Origin: CAVYTF01 sp963771435
Lineage (GTDB): Bacteria > Bacteroidota > Bacteroidia > Chitinophagales > Chitinophagaceae
Reading direction: 5' to 3'
NCBI GenBank assembly: GCA_963771435.1
Contig: CAVYTF010000029.1
Span: forward strand, 1-64,000
Length of the DNA: 64,000 nucleotides
Shown here: positions 28,448-38,275 of the stretch, one piece after another
Numbering within the stretch: position 1 is the first letter of the stretch
How the letters are laid out: each line of letters opens with the position of its first letter
Position numbers and translations under genes: made by a program
Notes under the pieces: model-generated
The model's database searches: none
What the model was told of the DNA's origin: nothing
The model's input: the letters and a program-made list of their open reading frames with translations, nothing else

Positions 28448-29179
28448 TCATTCATTCCAGATCTTCCAGCTTTCTTCTGCTTGCAACACTAACATCTCGT
28501 AACCATTTTGAATGGTTGCTCCCTGCTTTTCGCCTTCGGAAAGAAACTTTGTCTTGGCAGGATTATACACCAGATCAAACAAATAATGCTGAGAGGTAAG
28601 ATATTGATATGGTATCTGGGGGTTTTCATCAACAGCAGGAGAAGTTCCAACAGGTGAACAGTTGATGATGACCTGGTATTCTCTTAATATTTCTTCATTC
28701 AGATCAGTATAGATAAAATTATCTCCTCTTTTTGTTCTTGATACAAAACGATATTCTATTCCCAATTTATTCAATGAAAAAGCTACAGCAGAAGCAGCAC
28801 CTCCTGTGCCGAGTATAAGAGCTTCCTGATGATGGGGTTGCAACTGTTTCACGAATGATACTTCAAAACCAATTACATCAGTGTTATAGCCTATAAGTTT
28901 TTCATTGTGAACTTTTATGCAGTTGCATGCACCTGTTTTTTGGACTGCTTCTGTTGTAACATCGAGGAAAGAAATGACCATCTTTTTATAGGGAATGGTT
29001 ACTGAAAGGCCCTTCAGCAAAGGGTGGTTTGTAATTATCTGGGATAAATTACCTATAGAGGGAATAGAGAAGTTTTCAAAGACGGTATCCTCAATGCCCT
29101 CCCGCAGGAACTTTTCTGTAAAGTACTTTTGCGAAAAGGAATGGGAAAGCGGATAACCTATGAGGCCGAATAAACGCAT
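28448..29179 (-). CDS. aroE: shikimate dehydrogenase
   Basis: NADPH-dependent reduction of 3-dehydroshikimate to shikimate in aromatic amino-acid synthesis, 243 residues. The start chosen is the ATG at 29179 (MRLFGLIGYPLSHSFSQKYF), because the shikimate-binding SxS motif (SHS) belongs at the very N-terminus; the longer open frame upstream overlaps comA. Other marks: the catalytic lysine in GLSVTIPYKK, NCIKVHNEKLIGYNTD with its aspartate, and the nucleotide-binding LGTGGAASAV. At 243 residues it is slightly shorter than typical AroE (about 270). It lies four bases downstream of comA on the same strand and is probably cotranscribed with it. Confidence 0.95.
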   Translation of the reverse strand: MRLFGLIGYPLSHSFSQKYFTEKFLREGIEDTVFENFSIPSIGNLSQIITNHPLLKGLSVTIPYKKMVISFLDVTTEAVQKTGACNCIKVHNEKLIGYNTDVIGFEVSFVKQLQPHHQEALILGTGGAASAVAFSLNKLGIEYRFVSRTKRGDNFIYTDLNEEILREYQVIINCSPVGTSPAVDENPQIPYQYLTSQHYLFDLVYNPAKTKFLSEGEKQGATIQNGYEMLVLQAEESWKIWNE

Positions 29180-29183
29180 TGAA

Positions 29184-29945
29184 TTATTTATCCAAATATA
29201 AAAAGAAGGTGTCGCCGCGCAAACCGATGCGCATGGTTTCAAGCGGGATGACCTCTGCGGGAGCAATGTTGCCGAGGTTTACATTGCAGCCAAGAAGCTC
29301 CAGGAAGTATAACTGCTGTTCTTTTTGAGGGGCTTCCCACAGAATCTTTTCTCCGGAGATCTGGGTCAGTATTTCATTTACAAGGCCTTCGCGCACTTCG
29401 CCGCTGCCGCGGTAGATGCCTACATTACCCCCTTCGCGGGCTTCGGCTATTACGTAGGAGGCTCCTGCTTCCAGTTCTGCACGCATAAGTTCGATCCATT
29501 TATAGGGGGGCATAATATGTGTGGCATCTTTGCTGCCTACTTCACTTAGGACGGTTCCGTATTTGGTCATCTTTTCTATGTAGCCACACTTTTCTGCATG
29601 GGGGATGGTGATGGAGCCATCGCTTACTTCCATGTAATCGATCTTATAATCCTTGCAAATGGCAATATAATCATCAAACTGGTTGCGGATAAGAAAAGCC
29701 TCGAAGAGAGTGCCCCCGAAATAAACAGGGATGTCATAAGACTGGTAAACCTCTATCTTTTCACGGAGGTTGGGGGTAACGACGGAGGTGCCGAAGCCAA
29801 GCTTGACAATATCAAAATGGGGGTGTGCGACGCTTAGGAAGTTCTTTGTTTCGTTTATACTGAGGCCTTTATCCATGACCATGGTGATGCCAGAAGTGCG
29901 GGGCTTGGGGTTGCGTTCGGGAATTTGCGTGAGGTTAAAATTCAT
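29184..29945 (-). CDS. comA: phosphosulfolactate synthase-like (ComA) protein
   Basis: 253 residues. ComA-family enzymes add sulfite to phosphoenolpyruvate, giving phosphosulfolactate, the first step of the methanogen-type coenzyme M pathway. Matching segments are GITMVMDKG near residue 20, DIVKLGFGTS, PVYFGGTLFEAF, YMEVSDGSITIP and VIAEAREGGNVGIY, consistent with the (beta/alpha)8 fold. Close relatives are widespread in Bacteroidota, which make no coenzyme M, so the product is more likely used for sulfolactate or sulfonated lipid metabolism, or the substrate differs. It precedes aroE by four bases. Family assignment is strong, reaction in this host uncertain. Confidence 0.85.
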   Translation of the reverse strand: MNFNLTQIPERNPKPRTSGITMVMDKGLSINETKNFLSVAHPHFDIVKLGFGTSVVTPNLREKIEVYQSYDIPVYFGGTLFEAFLIRNQFDDYIAICKDYKIDYMEVSDGSITIPHAEKCGYIEKMTKYGTVLSEVGSKDATHIMPPYKWIELMRAELEAGASYVIAEAREGGNVGIYRGSGEVREGLVNEILTQISGEKILWEAPQKEQQLYFLELLGCNVNLGNIAPAEVIPLETMRIGLRGDTFFLYLDK

Positions 29946-29965
29946 GTCTGATCTTTTAGCGGGGG

Positions 29966-29973
29966 CAAAAATA
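29966..29973 (-). promoter_or_regulatory. candidate -7 box for comA-aroE
   Basis: On the minus strand TATTTTTG is an exact TAnnTTTG match, 20 bases before the comA start. No TTG is found at the usual spacing. Confidence 0.4.
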
Positions 29974-30039
29974 GGGTAACAAAATGAATAGTTGGAGGGT
30001 GGATGGTTGGGCGGTATTAGCTGGAGAAGCAGGCTGGGA

Positions 30040-30160
30040 TGGGTGTGGAATGGCTTTACAATGCCTTCAGGATGGCTCCAGCATGGATTTGGCAGGGAAT
30101 TATATCAGTATAAGTACAGTATAACATCAGTATAAGTTCAGTATAACTCCAGTATAAGTG
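30040..30160. repeat. 11-bp tandem array between divergent comA and a hypothetical gene
   Basis: Five clear 11-bp units CAGTATAANNN at 30106-30160 with alternating G/C at position 9. They are preceded in the same 11-bp phase by degenerate units starting TGG or TGC (30040, 30051, 30062, 30073, 30084). The array fills the region between two divergent genes, where their promoters should lie. Confidence 0.8.
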
Positions 30161-30195
30161 GGGGTATTTTGTTAGTTTTATAGAAAAATTGGCTT

Positions 30196-30885
30196 ATGGC
30201 GTTGCATAAAATGGGGAAACGGCCTCCCTCGCCGGAGGCGGGGAATTATATATGGGTGGATACGAAGGAGGGCGGGTTCTGGCGGAGGAAACGGGGGAGC
30301 AATAGTGTTGCGAAACTGAATGCTGCATTTCAGCAGAGTAATGAGCATACTAAGATATGCAGCCCGGCAGCTAGCAGAATAGTAAAAAAACTGCGCCCTT
30401 ATATGAACGGGCTGCAACCGGGACGGATCGTTGCAAGGATCTGCGGGAAGCTGAGAAAGAGTATGAATGAAACAGGAAGCCTTGACCTCCGCTGCTTGTT
30501 GGGGCTTGACTTTCAACCGGGGCACCCGATAGAGAGATTGTTGCAGGGGGATGTATTTACTGAACAGACGACAAATGAAATAATCGTGTGGATACCTATT
30601 GGGGAGCATACTATTAAGCGGCTTAACGGGCTTGTTACCAATTATTATTTTGAATTTGTATTGTTGTATGGAGATGCGGGAAAAGAAGGAGGGCTGCGGA
30701 CGGAAAGCGAGGACAGCAGTGTATATGACATAGGGCAGAAGAGTAAAGATGACTGCAGGCTTAGTATTGTAGTGCCTGAGCAGCCGTGGATAGCGTTGCT
30801 GAAAGTGAATTGTATCGAGGGGAATGAACTGGCAGCATCGTCTAAACTTTATGGGATGAAGGTGGTGGGGGTGAGTGGTGAGTAG
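30196..30885 (+). CDS. hypothetical protein, 229 residues
   Basis: Unrecognised protein, probably cytoplasmic (no signal peptide, no membrane segment). The opening MALHKMGKRPPSPEAGNY is followed by a tryptophan- and arginine-rich short motif (GGFWRRKRG) and helix-like AAFQQSNEHTKICSPAASRI. The layout loosely recalls a poorly known Bacteroidota family that starts with a KxxG...SFYK-type motif followed by FxRTREN and AG...LR, but the match is faint. A long open frame exists on the opposite strand (30178-30987); I prefer the plus-strand frame because its composition is more protein-like and it begins just after the intergenic array. Function unknown. Confidence 0.6.
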   Translation: MALHKMGKRPPSPEAGNYIWVDTKEGGFWRRKRGSNSVAKLNAAFQQSNEHTKICSPAASRIVKKLRPYMNGLQPGRIVARICGKLRKSMNETGSLDLRCLLGLDFQPGHPIERLLQGDVFTEQTTNEIIVWIPIGEHTIKRLNGLVTNYYFEFVLLYGDAGKEGGLRTESEDSSVYDIGQKSKDDCRLSIVVPEQPWIALLKVNCIEGNELAASSKLYGMKVVGVSGE

Positions 30886-31426
30886 TGAGTGGTGAATGAT
30901 GATAATTTGAAGAGTATCCAGAAAAGAATGCCTTTTTATGCTAAACAATAAAGTGGGGACAGTAGTGATCTGACCGATTTTAATCATATTTTAATCAAAA
31001 GAATTAACTCTACATTAATAAATCCGGCTACTTTTATCTACTACATTGATCTTATTGTTGAAAAGCCTGAAAGAACAATACAGCCCGGACGGGACAATGC
31101 GCCCGTATGAAAATGGGAATGGAATGCCAAATTGCCTGTTCGCCAACTGCTTGCCCCTACGCTTAACTCTTCTATGCCTGATGCTTCATCATCAAAATCA
31201 TAAATAATACGCCTGCACTTATTGATCAGCATAATGGAAAATTTACTCAGCACTTTGTCAAGCCTCCTCCTGAGATCTCTTCATAAGTGTCCCTTGCATA
31301 CCAAACTTTTTAATCAACAACATAACCAATACTTTTTCAAATGCGTAAAACTTTACTTGCCGTATCAATGAGGCGAATGCCTATTGCAAACATTGTTAAA
31401 AGAAATAGTTCTAAAAAAGGAAGCCG

Positions 31427-31494
31427 TGTTTCGGCTGGTGAGATGCCAACCGACGGGGGAAGTTTCGGTTGGTGGGACACCGACCGATAGAGGA
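31427..31494. repeat. two 34-bp direct repeats, each an imperfect hairpin
   Basis: Units 31427-31460 and 31461-31494 share GTTTCGG(C/T)TGGTG(A/G)GA and CC(A/G)ACCGA. Each can fold as TCGGTTGGTG / CACCGACCGA or a close variant. Some substitutions keep pairing, which favours a conserved structure or palindromic repeat over coding. Confidence 0.7.
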
Positions 31495-31531
31495 AAAGAG
31501 TGAATCAAGTAACGGATAGGCACAGGCCGGG

Positions 31532-31554
31532 AAACCTGCGCCAGTGGCAGGTTT
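31532..31554 (+). terminator. terminator-like hairpin in the adhesin leader
   Basis: AAACCTGC / GCAGGTTT, a perfect 8-bp stem around a 7-base loop followed by TTC. It sits about 100 bases before the adhesin start at 31654, so it could be the end of a small RNA that includes the 31427-31494 hairpins, or an attenuator. Confidence 0.4.
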
Positions 31555-31653
31555 TCATATAGACGCTTCATTTATTTACAGGTCATTGCCTGTTTAAAAT
31601 TTTGTATGTATAAATAATAAACAACTGTTTAATAATTAATAAAAACCCAGTGT

Positions 31654-34430
31654 ATGAATAAAAATTTATCTTTTGTAAGAAAAGGATCGTTTACAATAGT
31701 ATTGGCGTTTGCCGGCTTAATGGCCTTTGCCCAGAACCCAACTATTACTATTACGTCATTCTCGCCAACATCAGCGACAACCGGACAAACAGTAACCATA
31801 ACCGGTACTGGTTTTGATGTGCCAAACCCAGTATCGTCAGTAACCTTTGGGGGTGTTGCTGCAGCTTCCTTTAACGTTGTAAGCGCAACTTCCATTACTG
31901 CTGTTGTAGGGACAGGAGCAACAGGCAATGTAGTTGCAAAAAAGAAAAGCACCATGGCAACAAAAGCCGGCTTTACATTTATAACTCCGGCTGCGCCAAC
32001 TATTACATCGTTCACACCAACATCCGCTACAGCGGGTACCACCGTAACGCTAACAGGCACCAACTTTACAGGGGCAACAGCAGTAAGCTTTGGAGGCACT
32101 GCCGCAACTTCATTTAACGTTGTAAGCGCAACTTCCATTACTGCCGTTGTGGGCACAGGCGCATCCGGCAGCGTAAGCGTAACCACGCCGGGGGGCACGG
32201 GAACGCTGGCAGGGTTTACGTTTCTGCAAACAATTACGGCTACTCAATCCAGCAACGGAACCATCAGCCCAAGCGGCGCAACAACAGTAAGTTCCGGAGG
32301 AAGCCAGGCTTACAGCATTACCCCTAACACGGGCTATTCTGTTGCTACGCTGACGGTTGACGGATCAGCAGTGGCACCGGCAACGAGCTATACCTTTAGC
32401 AATGTGACGGCAAACCATACTATTACGGCTACCTTTAGTATCAATACTTATACCTTAACTTATACGGCGGGTTCGAACGGAACCATCAGCGGCACGTCGC
32501 CACAAACGGTTAATTATGGAGCGGGCGGTACGGCGGTAACAGCAGTACCTAATTCAGGGTATTATTTTGTGCAATGGAGCGATGGTTCTACGGTTAACCC
32601 GCGTACGGATGCGAATGTGACGGCGGACATCAGCGTAACAGCCAGCTTTATCGCTCAAACAACGCCTACATTGGCTGTGACCAACTCACCTGTAACTTAT
32701 AATGGTTCTGCGCAGGCAGCAGCGGTTAGTGGTTCAGTGGCAGGAACAGTTAGCAATGTGTTATACAGCGGATCGGCAACAATACCTACAGCGGCAGGCA
32801 CTTATACCGTTACAGCAAATTTTGCCCCAACTGATAATGTTCATTACAGCAGCCTGACGAACGCACCAGCAGGTAACTTCACTATAAGTCAAGCCAGCCT
32901 TGCCATCACGGCAAACAATATCACGAAGTGCAGCGGAGCGACCTATACATTTGCAGGAACAGAGTTTACTACCAACGGGCTGGCTAACGGGGATGCGGTA
33001 AGCAGTGTGATCTTAACAAGTGCGGGGGCAGCAGCTTCTGCCACAGCAGGCGTTTACAGCATTACCCCAAGCGCGGCAGTTGGCACAGGTTTAAGTAATT
33101 ACAACATTGCTTATGATCTTGGTTTATTAACTGTAGAGACGCTCTCACTGGCCTATACACAGGTGAACCCTGACTGTTATGGTGACCCCGGGTCAATGAC
33201 ATCATCAGTAACAGGCGGTACGCAGCCGTATATGTATGAAGTGAACAGCGGGCTGAATTATGACCCTACAGCAATAGTGTTCGGGCCAAGCACTACCCCG
33301 CTTTACAGTCCTGTGGCACCGGGTTACTACACTTACTCGGTAACGGATGCAGCAGGATGTATGGCAATAGCAGCAAGGCTAAGCGTAAACCCGCTTACAC
33401 AAACAGCGGTTCTTATAGGGTCAGTAACTGCACCACCTACCACGCAAATATGTTATGGAGCTACAAAGACCATCACTACGGTACCGGTAGGAGGGGCCAC
33501 CCCTTATACTTACAGCCTGAACACCAATGGGGTTAGCGGGCCCTTTGTAGCAAGTGCAAACAGGTATTTTGCTGTTCCTGCGGGCACTTATTATATTACT
33601 GTAAAGGACAATGTAGGCTGTACCTACACCAGCAATACAATAAGCCTTACGCAGCCTACCGCAGGGGTATCCTTTACCACCAGCATTGGCGGGCAGGCGT
33701 GTAACGTTTTGGGGGGAATAACAGTAACAGCGGCAGGTGGTTTTGGCGGGTACACTTACAGCGACAACGGTGGCAGCAGTTACCAGGCAAATAATATGTT
33801 CAGCGGTTTAGCTTATGGCAGCTATACTGTAGCAGTGGAAGATCAGGACGGCTGTGCAGCTACCCGGCGGTGGTTAAGTTCACACCACTGACCTCTTCGG
33901 CTATCACAGCAGGCAAAAACCCTGTATGCACAGGCGCCAGCACGACCATCAGCACAGTGCCAAGCGGGGGCACAGCACCTTACTCTTACAGCCTTGACGG
34001 GCTGGCTTATGTTCCAAGCAGCGGCAGGTATTTTAGCGTAACAGCAGGAATGCATACCATAACGGTTAAAGACAATGTGAGCTGCACTTACGGGCCGCTA
34101 TCCATAACGATCACTACGACCAGCTGCCCGGGCCCCATGACAGGAGAAGTGGAAGGACAGTTGCAAAAGACAGTTGGAGGGAAGGATGGGTTTGCTGCGC
34201 ATGTTTCACCAAACCCAGCACAATCAGTATTTCACCTGCAGATGGAAAGTACCAGCAGGGAAGATGTGGAGCTGATAGTGACGAATATGCTGGGAGTGAA
34301 GGTGTATGAAGGGAAAGGAGGCATAGACAGAACTTATGAGTTTGGGGCAGGCTTCACAAGCGGTATGTATATATTGCAGGTAAGGCAGGCGAATGAAGTA
34401 CATACAGTAAAACTCGTAAAGGGAAATTAG
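31654..34430 (+). CDS. T9SS-secreted SprB-type adhesin 1 (IPT/TIG head), frameshifted
   Basis: About 925 residues after correction. Signal peptide at residues 1-27 (ends LMAFAQ). Two IPT/TIG domains (about 28-115 and 118-192; ITSFSPTSATTGQTVTITG), two divergent InlB B-like repeats (193-330; GTISGTSPQTVNYGAGGTA), MBG domains (about 333-412 and 413-498; KCSGATYTFAGTEF), SprB-type repeats from about 499 (PDCYGDPGS, ATPYTYSLN, YYITVKDNVGCTYT), and a T9SS tail (VSPNPAQSVFHLQME... VHTVKLVKGN). The frame breaks near 33865: ACCCGGCGG should be ACCTCGGCGG-like, judged from the intact sibling (AATSAVVKFTT). Probable mobility or attachment surface adhesin; ligand unknown. Confidence 0.88.
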
Positions 34431-34774
34431 GTCAATTCATCATTCATAATTTATTAATTCACAAAAAAGGCCATCCTGGAAAGGGTGGCTTTTTTGTAGC
34501 TGCCTATTCTTCATTTACATGCTGAGGAGGAAATAATCCTGCACCCTATAGAAAAAAAAGCTTAAAATAAATACAGTGCATTTTAAAAAAATATACCTTT
34601 AGGGTGTATAAGTGCAAAGAAACGACAGGCCGGATTTTGCAGCATGACATAACCTAAGGCATCTCTCTTCAGACTAGTGTTCCTGTTTTTTTACACTTTT
34701 TATGCATACGCGTGAGTACTGCATCTGTGTACCGGGATAAGAAAAAACATTTCTCACATTTAAAATAAAAACTC
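34431..34774. other. 344-bp gap between adhesins 1 and 2
   Basis: Begins with an AT-rich ATTCATAATTTATTAATTC stretch and the terminator at 34463-34495. The rest is AT-rich leader of the next gene with no supported gene. Confidence 0.6.
34463..34495 (+). terminator. terminator of SprB-type adhesin 1
   Basis: GCCATCC / GGGTGGC stem flanked by A6 and T6 runs, 30 bases past the stop. The same hairpin follows adhesins 2 and 3. Confidence 0.9.
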
Positions 34775-37700
34775 ATGAAAAAGATTTTACTAATTGTCTT
34801 TATTGCCGCCTGCCTTGGAAAGACAGGTGACAGCTTTGCACAAGCAACAAATGTGCAGGATTCACTGGCGCTGATAGATTTGTATGCTAACACGGGAGGG
34901 CCAAACTGGTCAGAAACATGGAACCTTGCAAACCCTGTAAATACCTGGTATGGAGTATCTGTATATAATGGAAGAGTAACTTCTATTAGTCTTGGTTTGG
35001 ATGATTTTGTGGGTAATAACTTAATTGGCAACCTTCCTGCTTCATTGGGTAATCTATCTGATTTGACTTTGCTTGACCTGGAGTATAATCAATTGAGCGA
35101 CAGCCTGCCTACTTCATTGGGAAATCTTTCTAATTTGCAAGAACTTCTTTTGGATAACAACCAATTAACCGGCAGCCTTCCTGCTTCATTGGGAAATCTT
35201 TCCAATTTGACTGACCTTGACCTTCGTGTTAATCAATTAAGCGGCAGCATTCCTGCTGAGTTGGGTAATCTTTCTAATTTAACTGCGCTTGACCTCGGGG
35301 ATAATTTATTAAGCGGGAGCATTCCCGGAGAGTTGGGGAATCTTTCCAATGTAACTTATCTCGAGCTTGGTGGTAATTCATACAGTGGCAGCATTCCTGC
35401 AGGGTTGGGGAATCTTTCCAGTGTAACTTATCTCGGGCTTGGCGGTAGTTCATTAAGCGGCACCATTCCCGGGGAGTTGGGCAATCTTTCTAAGTTAACC
35501 GAGCTTGATCTGAGTGGCAATCAATTTACCGGGGTTTCTGCCGGGTTTTTCAATCTTTCTAATTTAACGATACTTTGGTTAAGTAATAATCAATTAAGCG
35601 GTAGCATTCCTGCCGGGTTTGGCAATCTTTCTAATTTATCTTATCTTATAATGGATCATAATCAATTCAGCGGCAGCATTCCTGCCGCGTTGGGCGATCT
35701 TTCTAATTTAACTCAGCTCGACCTTAGTACTAATCAATTAAGCGGCAGCATTCCTCCCGCGTTGGGCAATCTTTCTAAGTTAGGGTCACTTGACCTGGAT
35801 CATAATCAATTAAGCGACAGCATTCCTGCTTCATTGGGTAATCTTTCTAATTTAGGAACACTTGACCTCGAGTATAATAAGTTAAGCGGCAGCATTCCTG
35901 CCACGTTGGGCAATCTTTCTCATTCATATTATTTTTATCTCGATCATAATCAATTAACCGGCAGCATTCCTGCCGCGTTGAGCAATCTTTCCGGAACAGC
36001 TTATCTTTCGTTAAATGATAATAAATTAAGTGACAGCATTCCTGCTTCAATGGATCATTTAGGTAATTTACGGGAGCTTTATTTGGAGGACAATCAATTT
36101 ACATTTGCGGGCATGGAGGGAATAGTAATGGGTTATCCAAATCTTGTTACAATTAGCGCGTTGCAATATTACCCCCAAGCACCAATTCCTATCAATTACA
36201 ATGAAGGGCAGCTTTCGGTTTCTGCGGGCGGTACGCCGACTAATGAAAATTTTTACTGGTTTAATGGCTCTGTAGAAATCGCTGCCAATTTTGCAGATTC
36301 TGTTTTAGCGATAACTAAAGGCGGCAGCTATTTCGTTATAGTTTCTAATAGCATAGCAAGGTATCTTCCTTTGTATAGCGATACCTTTAAGGTGGCTATC
36401 ATAGGGTCTGCTGCAAACACTGTACTGGCTCCGATGAGAACTACTTATGGCACACCGTCTGCTGCTCAAACGGTGGCTATTACAGGCAGCGGCATTACGG
36501 CTAATGTTATTGCCTCGGCAGCACCGCCCGGGTTGGAGGTTTCCAGTGACGGGGTCAATTATGGAAGCACGGCAACGTTTGTGCCATCGGGCGACAGTGT
36601 GAGGGGCATTTTATATATCCGTTTGGCGGCGACAGCTCTCGTTGGCGGTTCCTATAACGGGCAAACAATTATCTTGTCAACAGGTGGAGCAGTTAAAGAC
36701 ACTGTAACAATGTTTGCAACAGGCAATGTTGTAAATCCGGCACCTTTAAGCATCACAGCGAATAATATAATAAAGTGCAATAGTGCAACCTATACTTTCA
36801 CAGGCACAGAGTTTACTGCAAGCGGCCTGAAAAATGCAGATGCAGTGACCTATGCAGCACTGGCAAGCGTAGGGGCAGCGCCGGGCGCCCCGGCTGGCAA
36901 TTATAGTATCGTACCGATCGGCGTCTTTGGAACGGGGCTAAGCAATTATACCATTACTTATATTGATGGCATATTGACAGTAGAAACTGCTTTGGTACTA
37001 ACCATTACACAGGTGAATCCCGACTGTTATGGCGACCCGGGTTCATTGTCGGGTGCAGTAACTGGCGGCATTACCCCGTATATGTATGAAGTGAACAGCG
37101 GCCTTACTTACGGTGCAGGGCCGATCGTTTATGGGCCAAGCACTACGCCGCTTTATAGCCCTGCGCCACCCGGGTACTATACCTACTCAGTAACGGATAG
37201 TGCAGGCTGTAGAGTAATAGCAGCAAGGCTGAGTGTGAACGCGCTGACAAGGTCCGCAGTTCTCATAGGCAGCAGCACTGCGCCAACTACAACAGAAGTA
37301 TGTTACGGCTCAACAAAAACGGTCAGTACTATACCCGTCGGGGGAACTGCGCCATATACTTACAGCCTTAACAGCAACGGCGTTAGCGGGCCGTTTGTAG
37401 CAAGCGCAAACCGCTATTTCAGCGTGCCTGCGGGAACATACTTTATCACAGTAAAAGACAATGTAGGCTGCATATACAATACTGATACTATAAGCATTGT
37501 GCAGCCGGCAGCAAAACTGTCCTTTACCACCAGCATCAGTGGAGAAGCATGCAACTCAGAGGGGATCATATCGGTAACAGCGGCAGGGGGTTTTGGCGGA
37601 TACAGTTACAGTGATAATGGCGGCACCAGTTACCAGGCAAGTGATATGTTAAGCGGGTTAGGTTATGGCAGCTATATAGTTGCTGTAAAAGACCAAATTG

Positions 37701-38275
37701 GATGCGCAGCGTCTTCTACAACAGTTAGATTGACAGCACTAAGTTCTTCAGCTATTACAGCATCTAAAAACCCAATATGCCCGGGTGCAAGCACGACCAT
37801 CAGCACTACGCCTGCAGGAGGCATATCCCCTTATACTTATAGCCTTGACGGGCTGGCGTATGTGGCAAGCAGCAAACGTTATTTTAATGTGACAGCGGGA
37901 ATGCATACGATAGAAGTGATGGATAATACGGGTTGTACCTATAGCCCTGCGGCGATAAATATAACTACAATGAGCTGCCCGGGCCCTTTAACAGAAGGCG
38001 GAGATATGCAAAAGACAGCAGGAACTGAACAGCTATTTGCAGCTCATGTTTCGCCGAACCCTGCACAGTCAGCATTCCATCTGCAAATGGAAAGCAGCAG
38101 CAGGGAAGATGTGGAACTGGTAGTTACAAATATGCTGGGTGTGAAGGTGTATGAAGCGAAAGGAGGAATAGACGGAACTTATGAGTTTGGAGCAAGCTTT
38201 AAGAGCGGTATATATATATTGCAGATAAGGCAGGGTAATGAAGTACATACGGTGAAGTTGGTGAAGGGGAATTGA
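34775..38275 (+). CDS. T9SS-secreted leucine-rich-repeat adhesin 2 with SprB repeats
   Basis: 1166 residues. Signal peptide at 1-23 (MKKILLIVFIAACLG...SFAQ). Residues about 30-60 (LALIDLYANTGGPNWSE) form the cap often preceding plant-like LRRs in Bacteroidota. About sixteen 24-residue LRRs follow to residue 450 with core NQLSGSIPAxLGNLSNL. An Ig-like middle (VLAPMRTTYGTPSAAQ...) precedes a MBG domain (about 655-740; KCNSATYTFTGTEF), SprB-type repeats (about 745-1075) and the T9SS tail (VSPNPAQSAFHLQME...VKLVKGN). Everything from the MBG domain on is a close copy of adhesins 1 and 3, so the LRR head is the distinguishing, probably ligand-binding part. The frame is intact. Confidence 0.92.
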   Translation: MKKILLIVFIAACLGKTGDSFAQATNVQDSLALIDLYANTGGPNWSETWNLANPVNTWYGVSVYNGRVTSISLGLDDFVGNNLIGNLPASLGNLSDLTLLDLEYNQLSDSLPTSLGNLSNLQELLLDNNQLTGSLPASLGNLSNLTDLDLRVNQLSGSIPAELGNLSNLTALDLGDNLLSGSIPGELGNLSNVTYLELGGNSYSGSIPAGLGNLSSVTYLGLGGSSLSGTIPGELGNLSKLTELDLSGNQFTGVSAGFFNLSNLTILWLSNNQLSGSIPAGFGNLSNLSYLIMDHNQFSGSIPAALGDLSNLTQLDLSTNQLSGSIPPALGNLSKLGSLDLDHNQLSDSIPASLGNLSNLGTLDLEYNKLSGSIPATLGNLSHSYYFYLDHNQLTGSIPAALSNLSGTAYLSLNDNKLSDSIPASMDHLGNLRELYLEDNQFTFAGMEGIVMGYPNLVTISALQYYPQAPIPINYNEGQLSVSAGGTPTNENFYWFNGSVEIAANFADSVLAITKGGSYFVIVSNSIARYLPLYSDTFKVAIIGSAANTVLAPMRTTYGTPSAAQTVAITGSGITANVIASAAPPGLEVSSDGVNYGSTATFVPSGDSVRGILYIRLAATALVGGSYNGQTIILSTGGAVKDTVTMFATGNVVNPAPLSITANNIIKCNSATYTFTGTEFTASGLKNADAVTYAALASVGAAPGAPAGNYSIVPIGVFGTGLSNYTITYIDGILTVETALVLTITQVNPDCYGDPGSLSGAVTGGITPYMYEVNSGLTYGAGPIVYGPSTTPLYSPAPPGYYTYSVTDSAGCRVIAARLSVNALTRSAVLIGSSTAPTTTEVCYGSTKTVSTIPVGGTAPYTYSLNSNGVSGPFVASANRYFSVPAGTYFITVKDNVGCIYNTDTISIVQPAAKLSFTTSISGEACNSEGIISVTAAGGFGGYSYSDNGGTSYQASDMLSGLGYGSYIVAVKDQIGCAASSTTVRLTALSSSAITASKNPICPGASTTISTTPAGGISPYTYSLDGLAYVASSKRYFNVTAGMHTIEVMDNTGCTYSPAAINITTMSCPGPLTEGGDMQKTAGTEQLFAAHVSPNPAQSAFHLQMESSSREDVELVVTNMLGVKVYEAKGGIDGTYEFGASFKSGIYILQIRQGNEVHTVKLVKGN

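Larger units (their letters stand above)
30886..31653. other. 768-bp gap before the first SprB-type adhesin
   Basis: Starts with a low-complexity GTGAGTAGTGAGTGGTGAATG stretch variant that also occurs (reverse strand) at 9547 and 21065. It holds the paired hairpin repeat at 31427-31494 and a terminator-like hairpin at 31532-31554. No gene supported. Confidence 0.6.

Noticed and set aside
30178..30987. Long minus-strand frame opposite the 229-residue hypothetical gene
   Set aside because: Shadow of the plus-strand gene; composition dominated by His, Ile and Pro from reverse-complement codons and it runs through the low-complexity GTGAGTGGTGA tract.
31500..31555. Cobalamin or c-di-GMP riboswitch
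   Set aside because: Only a short segment resembles a B12-box or the GEMM core; the rest of the required structure is not found and the downstream adhesin is not an expected target of cobalamin control.
31365..31571. 68-residue minus-strand frame across the paired hairpins (SVGVPPTETSPVGWH)
   Set aside because: The sequence is explained by the two 34-bp palindromic repeats; no start context or family match.
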